From Gammaproteobacteria bacterium (lineage in GTDB: Bacteria; Pseudomonadota; Gammaproteobacteria; Pseudomonadales; Pseudohongiellaceae): a stretch of DNA of 64,000 nucleotides. The DNA is taken from assembly GCA_012960305.1 (NCBI GenBank), contig DUBM01000020.1:248001-312000 (forward strand), given 5' to 3'. Below are positions 27,885-36,953 of this stretch, in pieces (position 1 is the stretch's first letter; each line of letters begins with the position of its first letter). The notes under the pieces are model-generated. The model did not search any database. It saw only the letters and a list, made by a program, of their open reading frames with translations, and was not told where the DNA came from. The position numbers were made by a program, and so were the translations under genes.

Positions 27885-28802
27885 ATGCCGATAGCCATAT
27901 CCATAAAAGACCTTAAGAAAACTTACTCCAATGGTTTTGAAGCGCTAAAAGGAATTTCCCTAGAAGTGGAAGAGGGGGATTTCTTTGCGCTACTTGGACC
28001 CAATGGTGCTGGTAAATCAACAACTATTGGCGTGCTTTCAACTCTGGTTAATCGAACGTCTGGCGTAGTCTCAATATTTGGGAAAAACGTTGATACCCAT
28101 GTCTATGAGACTAAACTAGATTTGGGAGTGGTGCCGCAAGAGATCAATTTTAATCAATTTGAAAAAGTACGTGATATCGTTATGGCTCAAGCTGGTTATT
28201 ACGGCTTACCGCGAAAGCTGGCCAGTGAGCGTTGTGAAAAATATTTGCGAAAGCTTGGTCTGTGGGAGAAGCGCGATGATCGCTCAAGGTCATTGTCTGG
28301 AGGCATGAAAAGACGTCTGATGATAGCACGGGCATTAGTCCATGAGCCTCGATTATTGATTTTGGACGAACCAACTGCTGGTGTCGATATTGAGTTACGA
28401 CGCTCAATGTGGGAGTTCTTAACCGGAATAAATGAGCAGGGCACTACAATAATTCTAACGACCCACTATCTAGAAGAAGCTGAGCAGCTCTGTAGAAACA
28501 TAGCCATCATCGCAGAGGGCAAAATTGTTGAGAATACGAGCATGAAACTACTCCTTGCCGAGCTAGATTCTCAAGTATTTGTATTCGACTCAGCGGATGA
28601 ATTAAAGTCAGACTTTGAAATCGATATGGAAGGTGTCTCGGTAAAAATCATCGATAGCCATACCTTTGAATTGACTGTACCAGCAGTGATTCAGATAAAT
28701 GAAGTCTTTGCCAGTTTAGATAGAAAATCGATTCCTGTGCGGAGTATGCGCAATAAAACTAATCGGCTGGAACAATTATTTCTTACTAAATTGAATAACT
28801 AG
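27885..28802 (+). CDS. yadG: ABC-2 type transporter ATP-binding protein (YadG-like)
   Basis: ATPase of a two-gene exporter with the next gene. From ATG 27885 it has 305 residues. It carries Walker A GPNGAGKST (38-46), Q-loop VVPQE, signature LSGGM (137-141), Walker B LLILDEP (157-163) and the switch His in TTHYLEEAE. The sequence follows E. coli YadG closely throughout, including the GYYGLPRK and GGMKRRLMIARALVHEP stretches. TTG codons at 27870 and 27879 are alternative starts. The transported substrate is unknown. Confidence 0.92.
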   Translation: MPIAISIKDLKKTYSNGFEALKGISLEVEEGDFFALLGPNGAGKSTTIGVLSTLVNRTSGVVSIFGKNVDTHVYETKLDLGVVPQEINFNQFEKVRDIVMAQAGYYGLPRKLASERCEKYLRKLGLWEKRDDRSRSLSGGMKRRLMIARALVHEPRLLILDEPTAGVDIELRRSMWEFLTGINEQGTTIILTTHYLEEAEQLCRNIAIIAEGKIVENTSMKLLLAELDSQVFVFDSADELKSDFEIDMEGVSVKIIDSHTFELTVPAVIQINEVFASLDRKSIPVRSMRNKTNRLEQLFLTKLNN

Positions 28803-28819
28803 TAGCACCAGCGAGCCTT

Positions 28820-29593
28820 ATGTTTTCTAATCACAAGTATATTGCCTTTGAAACAATAGTTATAAAAGAAATCCGGCGGTTTGCGAGGATCTGGTTGCAG
28901 ACACTAGTTCCGCCAGCGATAACCATTACCTTGTATTTTGTTATATTCGGAAACCTAATCGGTAGGCGTATAGGAGAGATGGGTGGATTTCAATATATGG
29001 AATTCATTATTCCAGGCCTCATTATGATGGCAGTAATTCAAAACTCCTATTCGAATGTGGTCTCGTCATTCTTTGGTCAAAAATTCTCGAATAGCGTGGA
29101 GGAGTTGCTAGTATCGCCAGTACCAAATTATGTAATTCTCACGGGCTTCATTGCTGGCGGCATGGTTCGTGGATTGTCAGTAGGGGCGATAGTAACTACA
29201 ACATCAGTATTCTTTTCTGATCTAAATATTCAGCACCCCATTATCACTCTTGCAGTGGTATTAATGACTTCAATCGTTTTTTCCTTGGCGGGGTTTATCA
29301 ATGCAGTTTTTGCTAACAGCTTTGATGACATTTCTATAATCCCAACATTTGTGTTGACACCTCTAATTTATTTGGGAGGAGTATTCTATTCAGTACAGAT
29401 GTTGCCGCCTTTTTGGCAGTTTGTTTCAAGTTTGAATCCGATTTTTTATATGGTAAATACTTTTCGTTATGGAATTCTAGGTAGTTCTGATGTAAATGTT
29501 TTTTGGGCATTTATGATTTTGGCAATCTTTATCATTGTCCTCTATTCCAGTTGTATTCTATTATTGCGACGCGGTACAGGCATAAGAACTTAA
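28820..29593 (+). CDS. yadH: ABC-2 type transporter permease (YadH-like)
   Basis: A 257-residue inner-membrane permease with about six hydrophobic segments and the ABC-2 family stretch FSNSVEELLVSPVPNYVILTG after helix 2. The LTPLIYLGGVFYSVQMLPPFWQ segment near the fifth helix is typical of the YadH/NodJ group. It follows yadG by 17 bp, so they form an exporter operon; queF starts 25 bp further on and probably shares the transcript. Confidence 0.92.
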   Translation: MFSNHKYIAFETIVIKEIRRFARIWLQTLVPPAITITLYFVIFGNLIGRRIGEMGGFQYMEFIIPGLIMMAVIQNSYSNVVSSFFGQKFSNSVEELLVSPVPNYVILTGFIAGGMVRGLSVGAIVTTTSVFFSDLNIQHPIITLAVVLMTSIVFSLAGFINAVFANSFDDISIIPTFVLTPLIYLGGVFYSVQMLPPFWQFVSSLNPIFYMVNTFRYGILGSSDVNVFWAFMILAIFIIVLYSSCILLLRRGTGIRT

Positions 29594-29618
29594 CAGTCTA
29601 TCTTCTAACGGATTTATT

Positions 29619-30437
29619 ATGTCTGAAAATCCCCTCGGTGAGAACATTTCAAGTCCGACCAAATACGACCCTGGGATTTTGTATCCAATTCCGCGCAGGG
29701 CTAGTCGGTCGCTATTAGATATTGATAAAAATCTTTTAATGTACGGGTTGGATCATTGGCATGCCTATGAGCTTTCCTGGTTGGATTTTAATGGTAAGCC
29801 GCAAGTGGCGATGGCGGAATTTTATTTTGACTCGGATTCGGAAAACATTGTTGAGTCGAAATCATTAAAGCTCTACTTGAATTCTTTGAATCAAGAAAAA
29901 TTTGAAAACCAAGAAGTTCTGCGAGGAGTAATATCGAATGACCTTTCCGCCATATGCCGTTCGCAAGTAAAAGTGACTTTGTTAACTTTTAGCCGAGTAC
30001 AAGAAGCGCCAAATTATTTACGGCAAGGCAACCCACTCGATGGTTTAGATGTAAAACTTAGAAACTATCGGCCAGCACCTGAACTATTACAAATTGTGGA
30101 TGAAATGGTTTTCGATGAAAAACTGTATTCCGATTTGTTCAGATCAAACTGCCCGATAACTGATCAGCCTGATTGGGCAAGTTTTAGTATTCAATACACT
30201 GGAAATAAAATAGAGGAGTGTAGCCTGCTCGCATATTTGTGTTCTTATAGGGAACATCAGGGCTATCATGAAGAGTGCGCGGAAAGAATTTTTCGAGATT
30301 TAATGAAACACTGTCAACCAGAAGAGTTGAGAGTTTCTCTCAATTTTCTTCGTCGTGGTGGATTGGATATCAACGTCTATAGAAGCTCGTTGCCATTAAT
30401 TTCTGATTCGGTTAATTCCAGACTCATAAGGCAATGA
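29619..30437 (+). CDS. queF: NADPH-dependent 7-cyano-7-deazaguanine reductase (QueF, long form)
   Basis: Reduces preQ0 to preQ1 in queuosine biosynthesis for tRNA wobble modification. The 272-residue length is the bimodular YqcD-type form of gammaproteobacteria. The QueF motif ESKSLKLYLNS (80-89) binds NADPH, and the catalytic Cys178 and Asp185 lie in SNCPITDQPDW with the same seven-residue spacing as E. coli Cys190/Asp197. Other queuosine genes are not in the window. Its position next to yadGH appears to be fortuitous. Confidence 0.97.
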   Translation: MSENPLGENISSPTKYDPGILYPIPRRASRSLLDIDKNLLMYGLDHWHAYELSWLDFNGKPQVAMAEFYFDSDSENIVESKSLKLYLNSLNQEKFENQEVLRGVISNDLSAICRSQVKVTLLTFSRVQEAPNYLRQGNPLDGLDVKLRNYRPAPELLQIVDEMVFDEKLYSDLFRSNCPITDQPDWASFSIQYTGNKIEECSLLAYLCSYREHQGYHEECAERIFRDLMKHCQPEELRVSLNFLRRGGLDINVYRSSLPLISDSVNSRLIRQ

Positions 30438-30549
30438 TCGGCTTGCAATCTATTAGTCCCTAAGCTAGAGTTGCGCGCGATTTTCTCCAGCAATTTCAAT
30501 CTTTGGGAGTGTGATGTGGGGCTGCAAAGGTTCTGAGTAAGCAGTATAC

Positions 30550-30637
30550 GGTGAGGTGTCCGAGCGGCCGAAGGAGCACGCCTGGAAAGTGTGTAAGCCG
30601 AAAGGCTTCGAGGGTTCGAATCCCTCCCTCACCGCCA
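30550..30637 (+). tRNA. tRNA-Ser (anticodon GGA)
   Basis: An 88-nt class II tRNA: acceptor GGTGAGG/CCTCACC, anticodon loop CTGGAAA with GGA, a long variable arm (GTAAGCCGAAAGGCTTC), T-loop GTTCGAATC, discriminator G and encoded CCA. Confidence 0.97.
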
Positions 30638-30737
30638 CATACTTTCAGTTAGCCCCACCAGTTTTGTAGATTCTAGTGAGCTCTCATATAAGGAAATCAA
30701 ACCAGCCTCGCAGTTGGCTCACTTTCTCCCTACAGCC

Positions 30738-30765
30738 TTGCCAATCTCCAGCCATAATGTAGTAT
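30738..30765 (+). promoter_or_regulatory. Candidate sigma-70 promoter for the PQQ-type dehydrogenase gene
   Basis: TTGCCA (30738-30743) and TAGTAT (30760-30765) are separated by 16 bp and lie 35-60 bp before the ATG at 30800. Sequence match only. Confidence 0.35.
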
Positions 30766-30799
30766 CTTCACTACTAAAATTAAACTATCCGGGTGCCTC

Positions 30800-32695
30800 A
30801 TGTTGTCAGTATCGACTAGATTACTAACTTTTTTCGTTTTGCCTGCCCTCATAACATTCAGCAGTCATGCTGTCGATTGGCCTAGCTATGGCGGCGACAA
30901 CGGCTCGCAAAAATATTCAACGCTAGATCAGATTAACGCCAGTAACGTTAATCGTCTGGAAAGTGCTTGGATTTGGGATAGTGTAGATAATGCGACGGTT
31001 GCGAATAATATCGCTAATGATAACGCCCGTGCAGCTCCGGCAGGGTATAAGGCAACGCCTATCGTGGTTGGCGATACGATGTATGTGCCCACTTCTTTCG
31101 GCAGGATTGCTGCCCTGGATGCCGTTAGTGGTGCTGAAAAATGGGTTTTCGACACTAGGGCTTGGGAAGCAGGCAGGCCGACGAATTTAGGCTATAACAC
31201 CCGCGGAGTAGCTTATTGGGAAGAAGATGGAGAAGAACGAATATTTTTTGCGACAAATGATTCCACCCTATGGTCCATCGATGTTGGTTCAGGGCAGCCG
31301 GACACGAATTTTGGTGATAATGGCAGAATTGATTTGTCCCTTGGGCTCGGTAGAGAAATTGATAAGAGTCAATACGGAGTAGTTTCACCTCCGTTGGTAA
31401 CTAACAACAGAGTAGTGGTTAATTCGATTGTCCTTGATGGCGGACGCACTAAGGAAATGCCGCCGGGCCATGTTAGAGCCTTTAATCCTATCACCGGCGA
31501 ATTGGAGTGGATGTTTAAAACGATTCCCCAAGCTGGAGAATTTGGTAATGACACCTGGGAGGATGGATCTTGGGAATATTCTGGTAACACAAATTCATGG
31601 ACCATTATGAGTTCCGATGATGAGTTAGGTATCGTCTACATACCCATCGGCACGCCAACGAATGACTGGTATGGTGGATTGCGAAAAGGTGACAACCTAT
31701 TCGCCGAGAGTTTAGTAGCGGTTCGTGCCGAAGACGGCGAGTTACTCTGGCATTTTCAGATGGTCCATCACGGTGTCTGGGACTATGATTTGCCCGCGGC
31801 ACCAACACTGGTTGATATCACTGTCGATGGCAGAGAAATCCAAGCTGTTGCGGCAATTTCCAAGCAAGGTTTTACTTACGTATTTGACCGTATTACTGGC
31901 GAACCGGTTTGGCCTATCGAAGAAAGAATGGTGCCCCAAAGTACAGTACCAGGGGAAGCGCTATCTCCAACCCAACCGTTCCCTACTAAGCCAGCAGCCT
32001 TTGAGCCTCAAGGTATATCGGACGAAACCTTGATCGATTTCAGCGCTGAATTACGGCGGGAGGCACTGCAGAATATAGAAAATTATGATTATGGGCCCTT
32101 ATTCACACCCCCTTCATTAAGAGGGGCTATCCAGTTTCCCGGTTGGGGTGGCGGCGGTGAGTGGCATGGGGCTGCTTTTGATCCAGATACTGGGCTGTAT
32201 TACATACCGTCGGCATCGGCTCCAATCGTGGTGCAGCTGCGAGAATCTCCTGCTACGCGCTCAGATTTGGGATTTGTAAGGGGTGGGCCGCGATCAGTTG
32301 CAGGCCCTCAGGGGTTGCCACTTACTAAACCACCTTATGGCCGAATCACCGCCATTAATTTGAACACAGGGGAACATGAATGGATGGTTCCCCATGGAGA
32401 GGGCATTCGCCAGCAAATAATTGATATGGGCATATTGGATCCAGGCCCGGTTGGCGGTCAGAGCAGAGTTGGTCCCTTGTTGACCAAGGCTTTATTGTTC
32501 ATGGCCCAATCTGATGGTGGACTTAACCTTATTAGAGCTTATAACAAAGCCACTGGGGAGATTATCCACGAGGAAGAGTTGCCTTTGCCCCCACAAGGTA
32601 CGCCAATGACATATTTTGTTGCAGGAAAGCAGTACATTTCGATCGCAGTTGGCGGCGGCGGTGACTCTAGGATAGTGACTTTGTCTTTGCCATAA
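30800..32695 (+). CDS. PQQ-dependent dehydrogenase (quinoprotein, membrane glucose dehydrogenase-like propeller), periplasmic
   Basis: A 631-residue exported quinoprotein. After a Sec signal peptide (about 24 residues, ending SSHA) comes DWPSYGGDNGSQKYSTLDQIN, the typical opening of PQQ dehydrogenases. Propeller repeats include ALDAVSGAEKWVFD, AFNPITGELEWMF and AINLNTGEHEWM. HHGVWDYDLPAAPTL matches the active-site HHDxWDYD segment of the glucose/quinate dehydrogenase group (here HHGVWDYD). No N-terminal membrane domain or C-terminal cytochrome is present. Electrons would pass to a quinone or a cytochrome encoded elsewhere. Sugar or polyol oxidation is plausible. No pqq biosynthesis genes are in this window. 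Confidence 0.88.
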   Translation: MLSVSTRLLTFFVLPALITFSSHAVDWPSYGGDNGSQKYSTLDQINASNVNRLESAWIWDSVDNATVANNIANDNARAAPAGYKATPIVVGDTMYVPTSFGRIAALDAVSGAEKWVFDTRAWEAGRPTNLGYNTRGVAYWEEDGEERIFFATNDSTLWSIDVGSGQPDTNFGDNGRIDLSLGLGREIDKSQYGVVSPPLVTNNRVVVNSIVLDGGRTKEMPPGHVRAFNPITGELEWMFKTIPQAGEFGNDTWEDGSWEYSGNTNSWTIMSSDDELGIVYIPIGTPTNDWYGGLRKGDNLFAESLVAVRAEDGELLWHFQMVHHGVWDYDLPAAPTLVDITVDGREIQAVAAISKQGFTYVFDRITGEPVWPIEERMVPQSTVPGEALSPTQPFPTKPAAFEPQGISDETLIDFSAELRREALQNIENYDYGPLFTPPSLRGAIQFPGWGGGGEWHGAAFDPDTGLYYIPSASAPIVVQLRESPATRSDLGFVRGGPRSVAGPQGLPLTKPPYGRITAINLNTGEHEWMVPHGEGIRQQIIDMGILDPGPVGGQSRVGPLLTKALLFMAQSDGGLNLIRAYNKATGEIIHEEELPLPPQGTPMTYFVAGKQYISIAVGGGGDSRIVTLSLP

Positions 32696-32852
32696 ATATA
32701 AGAGGAGGCAAAACAAAAACCGTTCGCACTGCAGCAGATGGCAACGGATTACTTGGAATATAAATTCAGCTGTGACCCTAATGCCCAGAGTGGCCTTGAT
32801 TTAAACTGTTGAATTTCTCATAATCCGCCGCAGCTTAAACCTCGGTCTATGC

Positions 32853-32858
32853 TACTAT
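32853..32858 (+). promoter_or_regulatory. Candidate -10 element for 4.5S RNA
   Basis: TACTAT lies 7 bp before the inferred RNA 5' end. No good -35 element was seen at standard spacing. Confidence 0.3.
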
Positions 32859-32865
32859 GCTTTAT

Positions 32866-32981
32866 GGTATCCCTTGCCGGTCCCCGCGCAATGATAAGTT
32901 ATAAACTCCGCCAGGCCCGGAAGGGAGCAACGGTAGTAACTGACTCATGTGCCGTGGTGTGGCTGGCTAGGGTTGCCACCC
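32866..32981 (+). ncRNA. ffs: Signal recognition particle 4.5S RNA
   Basis: RNA component of the bacterial SRP. The conserved Ffh-binding core is clear (CGCCAGGCCCGGAAGGGAGCA, centred near 32927), and the 5' GGTATCCCTTGCC pairs with 3' GGCTAGGGTTGCC with two mismatches, closing the long hairpin. Length of about 116 nt is close to E. coli 4.5S (114). Ends are inferred from pairing. It sits 53 bp upstream of dnaX, a neighbour in several bacterial groups. Confidence 0.92.
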
Positions 32982-33034
32982 AATTAGCGTGGGTCCACCT
33001 CTAACCTTAAAGCCTGAGAAACTGATTATTCACA

Positions 33035-34849
33035 ATGAGCTATCAAGTACTTGCCAGGAAATGGCGGCCGAGTAATTTTAACGAAGTTGCAGGTCAGGCT
33101 CATGTCCTCAAATCCCTTGTTAATGCGCTGAATAATCAGCGTTTGCATCATGCCTATTTATTCACCGGCACTCGCGGTGTAGGCAAAACAACGCTGGCAA
33201 GAATCTTTGCTAAGTGCCTCAACTGTGAAAAAGGAATTGTCTCAACACCCTGTGGGGAGTGTGGTTCATGTACTGAAATCAATGAAGGGCGATTCATTGA
33301 CTTAATTGAAGTGGATGCTGCGTCTCGCACTAAGGTTGAAGATACCAGAGACCTGTTAGATAACGTTCAATACACGCCAGCTAGAGGTCGTTTTAAGGTT
33401 TACTTAATAGACGAAGTTCATATGCTCTCGAGTCATAGCTTTAATGCATTGTTGAAAACATTAGAAGAGCCGCCGCCTCATGTGAAATTCTTATTTGCCA
33501 CGACTGATCCGAAAAAACTACCCGTAACAATATTATCCAGATGTTTACAGTTTAATCTGAAAAAGCTAAGCCCGCAGATGATAGTAGAGTATTTGTTGGG
33601 GGTTCTAGAAAGCGAAAAAATTGAGAACGAAGAAAGGGCGCTTTGGCAAATTGCGGCATCAGCAGCAGGAAGTATGCGGGATGCCCTAACTTTGGTGGAT
33701 CAGGCTATATCCTTCTGCCAAGGAGAGATCACTGAGGATGGCGTTATTGAAATGCTCGGGATACCTGAGCATCGCCAAATACATTCTCTGTTGCTGAGCA
33801 TGGCATCTGGCAACGTGACAAATGTATTGGCTCTTATTAGCGAAATATCCGAGCATACTCCAGATTACAGTAACGTCTTAGACGGCCTTCTTTCAATTCT
33901 CCATAGAATAGCCATTGCTCAGGTAGTCCCAGCGGCGGTAGATAATAGTTTTGGCGATAGAGAACAGGTACAAGAGTTAGCCCGCCAAATAAGTGCGGAA
34001 GATGTGCAGCTCTACTATCAAATGGGAATTAAAGGGCGCGAGGATTTAAATTATTCGCCCGAAATTCGGAGCGCCTTCGAAATGCTAATTTTGCGTATGA
34101 TGGTGTTTTCTCCTAGCTATGTCCATCATGATAATCAGAGTCTAGATTCGACTGACTTAGATTCTGTGTCTGCAAATGAAGCTTCAGAGCAACAACCAAT
34201 TGATGATTCAGTAGGGCGAGGTCAATCAGCCAATAAAGTAGCCGAGAACGTTAAAAAAAAAACAACTAAGCAAACCTTAGATGAAGAGCCTGATTGTAAA
34301 GCTAGCTCTAATGGTGCTGCCGAGGCGAAGCTTGAACAAGCTTGTGAGCAGCCATTGAAGTATGAAAACAGCAGCTCGGACGAATCGGCTACCGAAAACA
34401 CAGTTGCGGCGACATCTACTATTGAAGTCAGGCCAGATCAGCAAGCCCATAGCTTGGAGTCCCTTAACCATCAAACTTGGTTAGAGGTTTACAGCCAATT
34501 AAATATTAATGGCATCGCCTCTAATATTTTCGCCAATACCGTTTTCGAAAAAGCTGAAAAAGAGCATTTGCACTTAATTCTAGATGAGAGTCAGAGCGCT
34601 GTTTACAGCGAAGATATATTGCCAAAATTGTCTCATGCCATAAGTGACTATTTTAACAAGAGCGTAGCAGTGCATATTCAAATCGGCAACGCTGAGCTTG
34701 AAACAGCATCTTTGATGAGTCAAAGAATTAACCAGGAAAAGCACTCGGAAATGATCAATGAATTTGAGCAAGACGAGAATGTTCAGGAGTTGCTCAAGCA
34801 TTTTTCAGGAACTCTGGCAAAAGATAGCATTTTGCCGTTAAAAGATTGA
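33035..34849 (+). CDS. dnaX: DNA polymerase III tau subunit (and predicted gamma by frameshift)
   Basis: Clamp-loader ATPase. The 604-residue full-length product has Walker A GTRGVGKT (45-52), zinc ligands Cys64, Cys73, Cys76 and Cys79, Walker B VYLIDEVHML, the SRC sensor (ILSRCLQF) and domain III ending near residue 370. A low-complexity acidic linker then leads to a C-terminal tau domain (NHQTWLEVYSQLNINGIASN). At 34253-34262 a run of ten A residues (codons 407-409 and beyond) lies just after domain III. A -1 shift would stop at TAA 34267-34269 after VKKKNN, giving a gamma of about 411 residues; see the findings. ybaB follows by 7 bp and recR after it. Confidence 0.96.
   Translation: MSYQVLARKWRPSNFNEVAGQAHVLKSLVNALNNQRLHHAYLFTGTRGVGKTTLARIFAKCLNCEKGIVSTPCGECGSCTEINEGRFIDLIEVDAASRTKVEDTRDLLDNVQYTPARGRFKVYLIDEVHMLSSHSFNALLKTLEEPPPHVKFLFATTDPKKLPVTILSRCLQFNLKKLSPQMIVEYLLGVLESEKIENEERALWQIAASAAGSMRDALTLVDQAISFCQGEITEDGVIEMLGIPEHRQIHSLLLSMASGNVTNVLALISEISEHTPDYSNVLDGLLSILHRIAIAQVVPAAVDNSFGDREQVQELARQISAEDVQLYYQMGIKGREDLNYSPEIRSAFEMLILRMMVFSPSYVHHDNQSLDSTDLDSVSANEASEQQPIDDSVGRGQSANKVAENVKKKTTKQTLDEEPDCKASSNGAAEAKLEQACEQPLKYENSSSDESATENTVAATSTIEVRPDQQAHSLESLNHQTWLEVYSQLNINGIASNIFANTVFEKAEKEHLHLILDESQSAVYSEDILPKLSHAISDYFNKSVAVHIQIGNAELETASLMSQRINQEKHSEMINEFEQDENVQELLKHFSGTLAKDSILPLKD
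34253..34280 (+). promoter_or_regulatory. Predicted programmed frameshift / transcriptional slippage site in dnaX
   Basis: Ten consecutive A residues (34253-34262) read as three Lys codons plus the first base of a Thr codon. The -1 frame meets TAA at 34267, and the +1 frame reads QLSKP and then a TAG. A weak 5-bp hairpin CTAAG/CTTAG (34266-34270 with 34276-34280) follows directly. Both alternative frames therefore end right after domain III. The position and outcome match the dnaX slippage sites of E. coli (programmed -1) and Thermus (slippage), though no upstream ribosome-site-like stimulator is obvious. Confidence 0.7.
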
Positions 34850-34856
34850 GGTAGCC

Positions 34857-35177
34857 ATGACAGATTTGAATGAAATTATGAGGCAAGCAAAGCAAATGCA
34901 AGAGCAATTTCAAAAAGCCCAGCAAGACATTGCTAGCATAGTGGTTGAAGGAGAGTCGGGAGGAGGGATGGTAAAAATTTCTATGAATGGCAGACATGAC
35001 GTATTAAGTGTCAATATTAATGATAGCTTATTGTCTGAAGGCAAAAGTGTTATCGAAGATTTATTTGCGGCAGCGGTTAATGACTCTGTCCGGAAATTAG
35101 AAGAAAAAAATAAAGAAACATTGGGAAGCATGACTGGCGCAATGAATTTGCCGTCGGGTTTTAAACTTCCATTTTAA
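34857..35177 (+). CDS. ybaB: Nucleoid-associated protein YbaB/EbfC
   Basis: A 106-residue DNA-binding protein of the YbaB family. It has the N-terminal helix (MRQAKQMQEQFQKAQQDIASIVVEGESGGG) and the core strand region VKISMNGRHDVLSVNIN, with the usual PSGFKLPF C-terminus. It is preceded by a GAGGT ribosome site and sits in the conserved dnaX-ybaB-recR order, 3 bp before recR. Confidence 0.96.
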   Translation: MTDLNEIMRQAKQMQEQFQKAQQDIASIVVEGESGGGMVKISMNGRHDVLSVNINDSLLSEGKSVIEDLFAAAVNDSVRKLEEKNKETLGSMTGAMNLPSGFKLPF

Positions 35178-35180
35178 TAA

Positions 35181-35786
35181 ATGAATTCTAGCCCTCTTAT
35201 AGATCAACTCATTGAAGCCTTTAAGTGCCTTCCTGGTGTCGGGCCCAAATCTGCTCAACGGATGACTTTGCATCTACTAGAAAGAAATAAGCATGGAGGG
35301 CAAAAGCTGAGTGAATCATTAGCTCGAGCTCTTGAGAACGTCGGTAATTGCAGTCGATGCCGAACCCTCACTGAAGAAGAAACTTGCCGAATCTGCGCAA
35401 GCCTGTCACGAAACTCAAAGATCTGTTGTGTTGTTGAGTCTCCGGCAGATGTTTTCGCCATCGAGCAATCCGGTACATTTCGTGGTGTCTACTTTGTCCT
35501 TATGGGGCACCTTTCTCCTATAGATGGTATTGGTCCTGAGCAGCTGGGTATTCAGCAGTTGTTAGATAAAACTCAACAAGAATCTACCGAAGAAATCATT
35601 ATTGCTTGCAACCCAAATGTTGAAGGTGATGCGACCGCATATTTTATAGCCGAACAGTTCAAATCCCTGCAGGTAAAGGTGACTCGCATAGCGCATGGAG
35701 TCCCTGTGGGTGGAGAGCTAGAATTTGTAGACGGTGGCACTCTCAGCCATGCTTTCAGCGGTCGAAAAGTAATGGATAATTCCTAA
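35181..35786 (+). CDS. recR: Recombination protein RecR
   Basis: Works with RecF and RecO to load RecA at single-strand gaps. The 201-residue length is standard. It has an N-terminal helix-hairpin-helix ([17 protein letters not shown]), a zinc finger with Cys57, Cys60, Cys69 and Cys72, and a Toprim domain beginning [16 protein letters not shown] with the conserved [10 protein letters not shown] loop. The C-terminal [23 protein letters not shown] is nearly invariant in the family. It starts 3 bp after ybaB. Confidence 0.98.
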   Translation: MNSSPLIDQLIEAFKCLPGVGPKSAQRMTLHLLERNKHGGQKLSESLARALENVGNCSRCRTLTEEETCRICASLSRNSKICCVVESPADVFAIEQSGTFRGVYFVLMGHLSPIDGIGPEQLGIQQLLDKTQQESTEEIIIACNPNVEGDATAYFIAEQFKSLQVKVTRIAHGVPVGGELEFVDGGTLSHAFSGRKVMDNS

Positions 35787-35791
35787 ATACT

Positions 35792-36952
35792 ATGGATGCA
35801 AATGGCGACACCTTATTTGAATACATCGAGTCAGATGTAAGATTTAATGAGCTTTGTGTTCAATTATCTGGATCTGCGGCAATTGCGATCGATACTGAAT
35901 TTGTTCGCACCAATACTTTTTATCCTCAGATAGGGTTGTTGCAGCTTAGCAATGGGTCTAAATGTTTTCTAATTGATCCTTTGGCAGTGAGCGACTGGAC
36001 TGCCTTTAAGTCCTTGCTCAGCGATACATCATGTTCTTTTATCATACATTCCTGTAGTGAAGATCTTAATTTGCTATTCACCTATTTGGGCGTGGTACCG
36101 CAGGTGGTATTTGATACTCAGTTGGCTGCTGCATTTCTTGGCTTCGGGTTTAGCTTGAGTTATCAGAATTTAGTCGAGGAAATGCTTGGTCTGAGTATTG
36201 ATAAAGATGAAACTCGCTCGGATTGGTTAAGGAGGCCATTAAGTTCAACCCAAATCCTGTATGCAGCCATAGACGTCAAGCATTTAAATGAGCTATATAC
36301 GATCCTCGCAAAGGCGCTAACTGATAGATCCATGACAAGTTGGTTTCAAGCTGAATGTAATTACCAACTGGAATTAGCAGTCCAAAGTGAGAACATTCAA
36401 AACTGGAAATTGTATTTTTCTACGGTCAGTAACGCCTGGAAATTAAATGACAATGGGTTAGGTTACTTACAGAATCTTTGTTATTGGCGAGAACAGGAGG
36501 CGAGGCGCCGCAATAAGCCGAGAAACTGGATAACGAAAGACTCTGATTTATTGATGATTGCCGACTATTTATCGAATTCTGCCGATCCATCCAGGATTGA
36601 TCTTCTGCAACTTAGGGAAGTTGATCAGAAATTTATGAATCGGTATAGCGCAATATTGATTGATGTTGCTTTAGGCGAAAAGTTTCACGATTCGCCAATA
36701 AATAGAGGTGATCTTAATAAGCCTCTGTCAGCTTCTCTGAAAAAAAAATTCAAAACCTGCAAGCAATTTGCGAACCTCAAAGCCGAAGAGCTGAATATTG
36801 CTCCTGAATTACTAGGGCGGAAGAAACATCTGATTGCTTTAATTAAAGATTTCGAACAATCAGGGCAGTTATGTTGGGAAGGGGAGTTGGCTGGTTGGCG
36901 GCGAAGCGTACTCGAATCTGACTTCAATCAGATTATGGGTGTGATGGATTAA
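35792..36952 (+). CDS. rnd: Ribonuclease D
   Basis: 3'-5' exoribonuclease that trims tRNA and other stable RNA 3' ends. The 386-residue protein has the DEDDy active-site motifs: IDTEFVRTNTFYP (Exo I), HSCSEDLNLL (Exo II) and YAAIDVKHL with the Tyr/Asp of Exo III. An HRDC domain (about residues 210-290) and a second helical domain follow. It starts 5 bp after recR, which suggests it is in the same transcript. Confidence 0.94.
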   Translation: MDANGDTLFEYIESDVRFNELCVQLSGSAAIAIDTEFVRTNTFYPQIGLLQLSNGSKCFLIDPLAVSDWTAFKSLLSDTSCSFIIHSCSEDLNLLFTYLGVVPQVVFDTQLAAAFLGFGFSLSYQNLVEEMLGLSIDKDETRSDWLRRPLSSTQILYAAIDVKHLNELYTILAKALTDRSMTSWFQAECNYQLELAVQSENIQNWKLYFSTVSNAWKLNDNGLGYLQNLCYWREQEARRRNKPRNWITKDSDLLMIADYLSNSADPSRIDLLQLREVDQKFMNRYSAILIDVALGEKFHDSPINRGDLNKPLSASLKKKFKTCKQFANLKAEELNIAPELLGRKKHLIALIKDFEQSGQLCWEGELAGWRRSVLESDFNQIMGVMD

Positions 36953-36953
36953 C

